From JAZTZP01 sp045637525 (lineage in GTDB: Bacteria > Bacillota > Clostridia > UBA1381), in contig JAZTZP010000128.1 of assembly GCA_045637525.1 (NCBI GenBank), positions 1 to 33,522 of the forward strand: a stretch of 33,522 nt of DNA. Direction: 5' to 3'. Both the position numbers and the translations under genes were made by a program. Of this stretch, positions 9,716-17,200 are shown piece after piece (the first letter of the stretch is position 1; the number at the start of each line of letters is the position of its first letter). The notes under the pieces are model-generated. The model did no database searches. It saw nothing but the letters and a program-made list of their open reading frames with translations, and was not told the origin of the DNA.

Positions 9716-9967
9716 TAAATTATAGTTTAGCAGCCTTTTGAACAGGCTGTCAAGGTTGCTTTGCTAAAGCCTCCCTTGCCTAAAGGGAGGTGGCACAGCG
9801 TAAGCTGTGACGGAGGGATAACATTTATTATGCATTGACAATATATAGTAAAAACATAGATAATTTGATATCCCACCACCGCAAGCGGTCCCCCTCCCTT
9901 TAGGCAAGGGAGGCTTGCAAAGCGGCATCGAAATCCTACTACTTTATGGCAGATAAACTATAATTTA
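9716..9967. mobile_element. MITE-like palindromic element with 20-bp terminal inverted repeats
   Basis: The left end (9716-9735, TAAATTATAGTTTAGCAGCC) and the right end (9948-9967) are inverted copies with 18 of 20 bases matching. Inside, two arms of about 60 bases (about 9758-9820 and 9871-9924) are diverged inverted copies of each other. Each arm contains a CCTCCCTT/AAGGGAGG hairpin (9770-9790 and 9893-9913) and a second hairpin (CACAGC-GTAA-GCTGTG at 9794-9809; CCGC-AA-GCGG around 9880). No reading frame codes for a transposase, so it would be moved in trans. The right half recurs at 1-147. The last three bases are the stop codon of the solute-binding protein gene. I see no clear target duplication. 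The element fills most of the 278-base gap between the two gene clusters. Confidence 0.75.
9835..9864 (+). promoter_or_regulatory. Promoter-like sequence inside the MITE, facing the 3' end of the lipoprotein gene
   Basis: TTGACA at 9835-9840 is followed after 18 bases by GATAAT (9859-9864). The same pair occurs at 14-43 in the partial copy. If active, it would make antisense RNA into the gene on its right. The spacing and -35 box are good and the -10 differs at one base, but the region is AT-rich, so chance is possible. Confidence 0.3.
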
Positions 9968-11425
9968 TTTTGCTAAAAACTCATCAACCTGCTTCTGATA
10001 TTCAAGTCTTATCTTTTCAATTCCAATCTCATCCAGATCGCTCTTCAACTGGTCAAAATATGTGCTTGGCTCTTCTGAACCGTTGGTTCTTGCAGGATAT
10101 CTGCTTATAACATCCGTATAAGCCGCAATTTCTGCCTTTACAGCCGAGTTATCGAATATAAATCCGAATATCTCATTAACCTCTGCTTCTTTGTTCATTG
10201 CCTTTGTTTCTTCCCATACATCGTCTGCCTGTTCCGGTAAGAGATAAGCATTAAACTGATTTCCGAATTTCCATGATGCGTTAGGATTATAATCCGAACC
10301 TTCAACAGGCTCTATTCTGTTTTCGCCGATTTTATTATAGTGTACACCCTCTATTCCGTAGCAAAGGAGATTATATGCCTCTACATCTGTATTAACAAGC
10401 TCAATCATAGCCATTGCCTTTTCAGGATACTTTGAATTTACACCAATACCGATCATTGTAGAGTTTATACTTGTTCTGTCAAATGCAGGCTCGCTGATTC
10501 GGAGTGAAACTACTTCAATTCCTGAATTATTCTTAAATTCCTGCTCAACGCCCGGCTTATATGTCTCTACCCATGATGCATACAGTCCTGCGAGCTTTTC
10601 CTGATTATCTTCCATAACAGATGCTACGTCTGAACGAATATAACCCTTGTTGAACCAGTCACGCATTATTTCTGCGCCCTTAAGATGGTCTTTTACTTCG
10701 TATTCATATTTAGCAACTACTTTTCCGTTTTCTCTTACAATAGAAATTCCGTTTTCTGTCTTTAAAATGTCTTTAGAATCTATTGCTGAGTTTGTGTCTT
10801 TTGATGTAAGAGCTGACAAACCATAGTTTGGTCTGTAAGGATACACGCCCGTCTCATTTTCCTTTATCTGCTTAAGAAGCGGCTCAATATCTGTTATCTT
10901 CTCAACCTTTGACGTATCAAAGTTATACTTGTCAACAAACTTTTTCTGAATCATTACGCAGTTTGCCTTTGCCTGAATCTGCATATTCGGAACAGCGTAA
11001 ATTTTTCCGTTATAAGTTGCACTCTGCCATGCATAATCTTCAACCGATTCCTTTAATTTCGGATGCTTTTCCAAAAGCTCATCCATGCAGTAAAGACCAC
11101 CGTTTTTAACAGCGTCATCATACTTATTTAAATATCCCGTAAAACATAAATCGTAATCATCACCGCTTGCCATATTAAGCTTCATACGCTCACTGTATGA
11201 ACCGTTGTCTACAAAGCTTAAGTCAAGCTTTGCACCGATTTTCTCAACACTAATTTTATTAAACTCCTCCATAACAGCCGCTGTGCCGTTCTGATGGCTT
11301 CCGGGAACATACCACTTAAGAGTAGGTATCTCATCTGTTGCGCCCTTTTCAGTTTTTCCGCATCCTGCAAATGCCAATGCAGCAGTCGTAGCTGCGAGTA
11401 TCAAGCTTATTGTTCTTTTTTTCAT
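9965..11425 (-). CDS. Sugar ABC transporter solute-binding lipoprotein (LplA/DUF3502 type)
   Basis: This 486-aa extracellular binding protein should capture an oligosaccharide and pass it to the two permeases encoded upstream. The lipobox is Leu-Ala-Phe-Ala-Gly-Cys with Cys22 as the lipidation site. The C-terminal part ('WKFGNQFNAYLLPEQADDVWEETKAMN...IFGFIFDNSAVKAEIAAY' and the terminal 'LDEIGIEKIRLEYQKQVDEFL') matches the DUF3502 end of LplA-like binding proteins as I remember it. I chose the ATG at 11425, which has AAAGGTG nine bases upstream, over an in-frame GTG at 11437 that lies inside that ribosome site. It follows the GH16 gene by about 30 bases and is last in the operon; binding-protein genes usually precede the permeases. 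The TAA stop is the end of the MITE. Confidence 0.9.
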   Translation of the reverse strand: MKKRTISLILAATTAALAFAGCGKTEKGATDEIPTLKWYVPGSHQNGTAAVMEEFNKISVEKIGAKLDLSFVDNGSYSERMKLNMASGDDYDLCFTGYLNKYDDAVKNGGLYCMDELLEKHPKLKESVEDYAWQSATYNGKIYAVPNMQIQAKANCVMIQKKFVDKYNFDTSKVEKITDIEPLLKQIKENETGVYPYRPNYGLSALTSKDTNSAIDSKDILKTENGISIVRENGKVVAKYEYEVKDHLKGAEIMRDWFNKGYIRSDVASVMEDNQEKLAGLYASWVETYKPGVEQEFKNNSGIEVVSLRISEPAFDRTSINSTMIGIGVNSKYPEKAMAMIELVNTDVEAYNLLCYGIEGVHYNKIGENRIEPVEGSDYNPNASWKFGNQFNAYLLPEQADDVWEETKAMNKEAEVNEIFGFIFDNSAVKAEIAAYTDVISRYPARTNGSEEPSTYFDQLKSDLDEIGIEKIRLEYQKQVDEFLAK

Positions 11426-11455
11426 TTTTAATTTCACCTTTCTTTTTAAAAAATT

Positions 11456-12286
11456 TTACTCAACTTCATCAAAAACTCTTACATAATCTACTATGAACTC
11501 ATCGCCCACAGCTAATTTCGCCTCTTCTGTCGGACCTTGCTCAGCACTTCTGTAACCTCTTACTTCTGTTGAAATAAGCAAAAACTGCGGTCTGTGCGAA
11601 ACCGGTCCCGGAATATGTCCGTCCTCTTTTCCGTCAACGTAGAATGTGTATCCGTCCTTTGTCCACATCATTCCGAACGTATGATATACATCCAGGTCAA
11701 GATCCATTCCCTGCCCTGCTCTTGCACATTCATGATCAGGACCATAACCGTTATAATGATTGTGATGTGACTGTATTTTTCCGGGAGCAAAGCTTTCCAT
11801 TATATCATTTTCAACCCCTGCAATCGCCGGATCGTCACAACATCCTATAACAGGCGACTGCATCCAGAATGCACTCCACCATCCCGGCTTTTTCTGCAGC
11901 TTACACCTGCATTCATAATATCCGTATGTATGTAAAAACTTATGCTTTTGAAATTTACCAATCGGCCATGTTATGCCGGCGTTTATTTCTGTATCAACAA
12001 CATCCTTCTCCGGCGGTTCATCCAGATAATTATGCCCCGTCTGAAGCTGAGAAGAACATATCTCTCCGTTTTTCTCATAAACCGAGAAAACCGCATTTGA
12101 ATTTCCGTCAAGCTTTATGCCTTCATCATCCCACGTCCTGTGTCTGTTACCCCATATCGAATATCGAAAGTCCCATTTTGTCATATCAAGCTCAGTTCCA
12201 TCAAACTCATCACTCCACACAAGCTTCCACTTCTTCCCGTCAGGAAGCATAGAAGACTCATGCCCCGTAACTTTATATTCCTGCAT
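11456..12286 (-). CDS. Family 16 glycoside hydrolase without signal peptide
   Basis: This is a roughly 276-aa single-domain GH16 enzyme, a beta-jelly-roll retaining hydrolase acting on beta-1,3/1,4 linked glucans, galactans or similar. The opening 'LVWSDEFDGTELDMTKW' is typical of the family. The catalytic motif is Glu-Asn-Asp-Ile-Met-Glu: Glu162 nucleophile, Asp164, Glu167 acid/base, counted from the ATG at 12295. 'GYYECRCKLQKKPGWWSAFWM' is the usual strand before the active site. I prefer the ATG at 12286, which has GGAAGGG nine bases upstream; the ATG at 12295 directly abuts that site. Neither start gives a signal peptide or membrane segment, so the enzyme is expected in the cytoplasm, which is unusual for GH16. 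Being between the permease and binding-protein genes supports action on imported oligomers. The precise substrate cannot be read from sequence. Confidence 0.9.
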   Translation of the reverse strand: MQEYKVTGHESSMLPDGKKWKLVWSDEFDGTELDMTKWDFRYSIWGNRHRTWDDEGIKLDGNSNAVFSVYEKNGEICSSQLQTGHNYLDEPPEKDVVDTEINAGITWPIGKFQKHKFLHTYGYYECRCKLQKKPGWWSAFWMQSPVIGCCDDPAIAGVENDIMESFAPGKIQSHHNHYNGYGPDHECARAGQGMDLDLDVYHTFGMMWTKDGYTFYVDGKEDGHIPGPVSHRPQFLLISTEVRGYRSAEQGPTEEAKLAVGDEFIVDYVRVFDEVE

Positions 12287-12321
12287 TTTTATCATCCCTT
12301 CCTTTTTATTAAAAACTACTT

Positions 12322-12335
12322 TAAATTATAGTTTA
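12322..12335. repeat. Solo 14-bp match to the MITE terminal repeat at a stop codon
   Basis: TAAATTATAGTTTA is identical to the first 14 bases of the MITE left end at 9716. Here it spans the permease stop codon (TAA on the minus strand, 12333-12335) and the next 11 bases. No other part of the element is present. The 14-mer is itself nearly palindromic, so it could be a target sequence, a scar, or chance in AT-rich DNA. Confidence 0.4.
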
Positions 12336-13223
12336 TCCCTTCACCGCTCCGACAGCAACACCCTTTACAAAGTACTTCTGGAAGAACGGGAACGCTACAA
12401 GCGCCGGTCCTGCGGCAATTACCGCCATAGCCATTCTTGTTGTTTCGGTGGGTATTTCGGCAGCGTTTACAAGTCCTGAACTCATTGCGCCCTCATCCTG
12501 GAGAATTTTTGCGTTAAGCATGATTCTCTGCAGCAGATACTGAAGGCTTATAAGCTTCTGATCATTTATATAAAGCATTGATGTCATCCAGTCATTCCAT
12601 TTTATAAGGAATGTAAACAATGCAACAGCCGCAAGTGACGATTTTGACATCGGAAGTATTATCTGCAGAAAAATTCTGAACTCACTTGCACCGTCGATAT
12701 ATGCAGATTCAGGAAGTGCATCCGGTATCTGCGAAATGAAAGTTCTCAGCATAAACACATACCAAGGACTCACAGCATTCGGCAGAATATATATCCAGAT
12801 GCTGTCACCCATATGAAGATATTGAGTGAGAAGAATGTATGTCGGAACAAGACCTCCGTTAAACATCATTGTAAAATAAAGGTAAAATCCCATTCCCTGT
12901 CTTCCGCGAAGGAACTTTCTTGAAAGCGGATATGCAATCATTGCCATAAGGAACACGCCAATCGCCATAAATAAGAATGAAACAAGGATTGTTACCTTAT
13001 AAGCGTCAATAACTGTCTGCGGATTTTTGAAAACGTATTCATAAGCACTCGCGCTGAATACTCTCGGTATCATATTATAACCGTTTATTATTATATCTTT
13101 TTCATCCGACAATGATATACTTATAACAACTATAAGCGGTATAATTACGCACACACAAAGGCATATCATAATGAAATTCATAATAAACTGAACGGCGTCA
13201 AATTTTTTCTTCTTTTTTGTCAT
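12333..13223 (-). CDS. Carbohydrate ABC transporter permease (YtcP/MalG-like)
   Basis: This 296-aa inner-membrane protein is one of two permease subunits of a CUT1-type sugar importer. Hydrophobic segments begin at about residue 12 (FIMNFIMICLCVCVIIPLIVVISI), and about six are visible. The cytoplasmic EAA loop, which docks the ATPase, is 'ALPESAYIDGASEFRIFLQIILP' in the C-terminal half, with the expected E-A/S-x-x-D-G-A core. The C-terminus 'PFFQKYFVKGVAVGAVKG' is characteristic of the LplC/YtcP group. GGGAGGG lies eight bases before the ATG. The gene starts 15 bases after the partner permease gene ends. The stop codon falls within a 14-bp MITE-end-like sequence. Substrate range is not readable; relatives handle plant-cell-wall oligosaccharides. 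Confidence 0.92.
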   Translation of the reverse strand: MTKKKKKFDAVQFIMNFIMICLCVCVIIPLIVVISISLSDEKDIIINGYNMIPRVFSASAYEYVFKNPQTVIDAYKVTILVSFLFMAIGVFLMAMIAYPLSRKFLRGRQGMGFYLYFTMMFNGGLVPTYILLTQYLHMGDSIWIYILPNAVSPWYVFMLRTFISQIPDALPESAYIDGASEFRIFLQIILPMSKSSLAAVALFTFLIKWNDWMTSMLYINDQKLISLQYLLQRIMLNAKILQDEGAMSSGLVNAAEIPTETTRMAMAVIAAGPALVAFPFFQKYFVKGVAVGAVKG

Positions 13224-13238
13224 TTCAATTGCCCTCCC

Positions 13239-14192
13239 TTAGAATAATGCGTAATCGTTATCAATAAGCTTTACAAACTTGTTTGTAATCATAACCATCG
13301 TAAAGCCTACTACCGATTGCAGAAGTCCTGCCGCCGAAGATGTTGACATATCGCCTACCTCACGCATCATACGGAAGATATATGTATCCATAACGTCCGT
13401 TGTCGGATAAAGCTTCGACACATTTCTCGTAAGCTGATAGAAAAGACCGAAGTCCGCTTTGAATATCTTTCCGAGCTTTAATATAAAAAGTATAACTATT
13501 GTAGACATTATTAAAGGAACTGTTATATGCCATGTACGCTGAACCTTAGTCGCTCCGTCAATCGACGCCGCTTCAAAAAGCTCGCTGTCTATTCCCATAA
13601 GTGCCGCATAGAAAAGTATCATATCCATTCCCATGTGCTTCCATACAAACGCCATTGTAAGAATAGCGGGCCATATCTCCGGCTTTGAATACCACTGTAT
13701 CTTTTCACCGCCAAGGCTTTGTATAACATTATTTATAATTCCGTACTGAGGATTTAAAAATCCGTATGCCATATAGCCTATAACAACCCATGACAAAAAG
13801 TGTGGCGTAATCATTATCGTCTGGTATGTCTTAACCCTTCCGCGTCCGTTTATCTCATAAAGAACTATCGCAAGAAGCAACGAACACGACATACTTACCA
13901 GTATGAAAACTGCATTAAGTACTATTGTATTTACAGCCGCCGTTGTAAAACCGTCTGATGCAAACAATATCTTAAAATTATCAAGTCCTACCCATTCACT
14001 TCCGAATATACCGGCAGCATATTTGTAATCCTTAAAAGCAATTACAGCTCCGCCCATAGGAAGATAATGGAAAATAAATACTATGAGCAAAGGAATAACA
14101 CACATTATATAAAGCTGAATTTTATTTGCTCTTTTAAGGTCTTTGCCTTTTCTTATTACAGGTTTTTCTTCTTTAAGTTTTGCCTGTGCCAA
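13239..14192 (-). CDS. Carbohydrate ABC transporter permease (LplB/YteP-like)
   Basis: This 317-aa inner-membrane permease pairs with the next gene. A basic N-terminus is followed by the first membrane segment (IQLYIMCVIPLLIVFIFHYLPMGGAVIAF), and about six segments are visible. The EAA loop is 'SELFEAASIDGATKVQRTWHITVPLI'. The 'FKDYKYAAGIFGSEWVGLDNF' loop and the 'TNKFVKLIDNDYALF' end are typical of the LplB/YteP group. The start is TTG, with GGAGAG eight bases upstream; no ATG fits that site. It begins 71 bases after the beta-helix gene, across a hairpin. No ATP-binding subunit is encoded nearby, as is usual for this group, which shares an MsmX-type ATPase made elsewhere. Confidence 0.92.
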   Translation of the reverse strand: MAQAKLKEEKPVIRKGKDLKRANKIQLYIMCVIPLLIVFIFHYLPMGGAVIAFKDYKYAAGIFGSEWVGLDNFKILFASDGFTTAAVNTIVLNAVFILVSMSCSLLLAIVLYEINGRGRVKTYQTIMITPHFLSWVVIGYMAYGFLNPQYGIINNVIQSLGGEKIQWYSKPEIWPAILTMAFVWKHMGMDMILFYAALMGIDSELFEAASIDGATKVQRTWHITVPLIMSTIVILFILKLGKIFKADFGLFYQLTRNVSKLYPTTDVMDTYIFRMMREVGDMSTSSAAGLLQSVVGFTMVMITNKFVKLIDNDYALF

Positions 14193-14236
14193 TTAAATCA
14201 CTCTCCGTTGTTGTTTTTAAATATTTTGTGTTTTCA

Positions 14237-14257
14237 GGGGAGAACTGATATCCCCCC
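14237..14257. promoter_or_regulatory. GC-rich hairpin between the beta-helix gene and the permease genes
   Basis: GGGGAGA (14237-14243) pairs with TCCCCCC (14251-14257) around a 7-base loop. Read as minus-strand RNA this is a seven-pair stem with one G-U pair. No run of U follows, so it is a poor terminator. It may instead protect or process the transcript and set different levels for the surface protein and the transporter. Confidence 0.45.
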
Positions 14258-14263
14258 CGCCTT

Positions 14264-17200
14264 TTAATATGATTTCTTAAGCGTAAGCAACTGGTTTTGC
14301 GGAGCAACGAATGAGATATAGCCCTCAACATCGTTATAATTCTCTGTATCGAGTTTCTCAAAGACTGTCTGTCCGTCAACCTTAAAGATAAGCTGTACGC
14401 CTTCTTCTGTGTCATATGCGCCATACTCAATTGTATATTCCTTACCGCTTTCAATAAATGTATTCGGTACTGTGTCGTAAAAACGTTTGTTGCCAAACTG
14501 CTGAAGCTCAATAACGTCCGGCTTAATTATGCAGATGTAACAATATCCGCCCGACCATGATGTTGAAGTTGCACCCGAAGCTCTTAAGGAAATTGCCTGC
14601 CAGCCCGAACTTAAATCGCTGAGATTAAATATCGCATTAAACTTCCATATCGGATAGTTCGGCATTATTTCTCTGTAACCGTAAACATTACTTGAACCCG
14701 ACTTATTACTTGCAAACATGAGATTTCCATCTTTTCTTATAATATTGTTCGGGTCAGGTCCTGCCCAGCTTGACGAATTAATATCAAGGTAATCAAGAAG
14801 CTCTACGGTTCCCGGCTTTCTCTTCTTCTTAAACACTGCAATCTCTTCGTTGATTTGTGCTATGTATTCTTCAAGCGTTCCGCCGCTTATAAATTTGCCT
14901 GAATTTAATTCTGCATCAATTCCGGTAATTAAGTTACTCAAAGAATCCCAAACCTCCTGAGGTACATTTCCTGTCTCTTCTCCGACAGGTGCATCTTCAA
15001 GCAGGTCTTTCGCTACGGTTACTGCTCTTTCATAGCCTAACATATCAAGAGCTTCATCTCTTGCTGTCGTAAACGAAAATACTTTTTCGCATCTTCTTGC
15101 TCCATCTGAGTTTATTGAATGATCTATTGACTCGACCTTCCAGTAATATGTTGTTTCTCCATATTCCCATTCTATCTCGGGAACGTCGGCCGTTTTGCAA
15201 TATATTTCTTTTTCATATACAATATTTTTAAATTCCTCATCAGTTGCAATGGTTATTTTGTTAAGAACGGTACCCGGTGTCGGTCTCCAGACAAACTCCA
15301 TGCCTTTCATCTGAAGATCACGTTGTCCGTTAGTAGGATATATAAGCTCAAACTTATCAGGTGCCGGATACTCTTTTCTGTTTTCACTGAGCTTGACTCC
15401 CATCTTATCTATATCCGGAGCCTTAAATCCTTCTATATCAAGCTCTTTGAGAACCTGAAAATTATAATTGCCGTCTCTTCCGACAATATCCGAGTCTACA
15501 AAATCACGATTTCCTTCTACTATATTATTCAAATAATCTCTGTAGAAATCATTCTCGTAAAACTCTTCCGCACAATCCATAAAACCGCCCGGGCAATTGA
15601 TTGTTATGTTGTTTACCATATGCCAGTTGTTATATTTGTAATCCGGATTATCCATACGCTGCTGCAGCTCCGGGAAATTATGCACCCAGAACGGATTCTG
15701 ATACGGTACAGCCTTTGCAGAATTAATAAGTGCATCGGCGTGCTTATAAACATCTTCCACTCCGCCTATTACCGGCGGTGTTACAACATTCTTAAAGCCT
15801 GCCTTTGGCATTTCTATAAATACATTGGAATCCATGTAGCCATCCTGATAACCGCCCTTGATTCCGTCTCCTTTTTTCGAATCATAGAACAAATTGCTTA
15901 TCATACTCTGACCGCCGAGTCCGTCATCCCAGTAAATCGACCATGTATCCGAGCTTGAAGCTGTAATTCCGTAATTGCCGTGGAACACGTTATTTTTTAA
16001 GGTTGTTCCTCTTACCGCCCATGATCTTCCCTTATATATCGCTCCGCTGTCATAAGAATCTTTTACACCATCGTATATCTCACAGTTTTCTATCCAGTGA
16101 CTGTTTCCGTCCGGATAAAGCATCTGATGAGGTGCGCCCGCAAATTCACAGTTTATCACCTTAACACCTACAGAATTCGGCTGGAATCTTATCATGTATC
16201 CCATTTTATTTAGCCCGTTACAATCGGTAAAGTAACAGTTTTCAAACTTTACTTCACCGCCTCTTAAAGTTTCTCTGTTACCGCATTTTTCTATCGTTAC
16301 GGCACCGTCCATGAGCTTTAAGAAGTCACAGTCTTTAAATGTTATGTAGTCACCGTCGCTTATTACCGCAGCCTGCAAAGCAAAATGCTCAAACCTACAA
16401 TCCTCAAGGTTTATATGATTACTTCCGTTTTTTATCAGCAAACCATGATCTATGCCTCCGGCCATACTAAATCCGTGAAAATTAATAAACGACGCATCGT
16501 CAAATATAAGCAAATCGTCGTTCGTTTTTCCTGTCAGCCTTATATCGCTTTTTGATATATCTTTGCTCGGATAATAGTATAGTATCAAATTTTTCCTGTC
16601 TATATACCATTCACCCGGTATATCTATTTCTTCAATAAGATTTAAGATGTAATAATCTTTATTAGACTCCATGTTGGCGTATATACGTTTTAAAATGGTA
16701 ACAGTTTTTTCTGTTGCGTCCAGTTCCACCGGAACACTCTCAAATCCCCAGCCCCATTTCAACGAACCGGCAAGCCATGGTTCCTCTGCATTTACCCAAC
16801 GGTCTATCGGACAGTCAAGGCTTACTTCAAAGCATCCACCCGGCCATTGAGATGAATTTCTTATAGCCTGTGTCTTTGCAAATGTACCATTCGGCCACCG
16901 TGCAAGAGTCTCACGATATCCGTCTGTAATAAGCATTGCATATCCGGTTATTTCGTCGTCTTCTACATAGCTTGTTCTGTAATGCTTTAGCGAATCAAGC
17001 TTCGTAAAACCCTTCTTTTTTAAATCGACAGCCAGAACTTTGTTTCTGACTGTCGGATATAATCTCGCTAATATACTCTCATCTGTAACCTTTTTAAAAT
17101 CGCTTTTTTCAAGGCGCACGGCTGAGGTTATCTCAGCCTCATGCCCCTCTAAAACTCTGTAATTTACGGGCGACTCCGCAGAACCGCTGTCCGTTCCGGT

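Noticed and set aside
9719..9753. TTGACA and TATAAT upstream of the 991-aa SLH gene (minus strand)
   Set aside because: The boxes are 23 bases apart, too far for a sigma-A promoter, and the TATAAT is part of the MITE terminal repeat.
15323..15958. Plus-strand open frame of 211 codons
   Set aside because: It lies wholly inside the beta-helix gene on the other strand, has no ribosome site, and its composition is what the complement of that gene would give.
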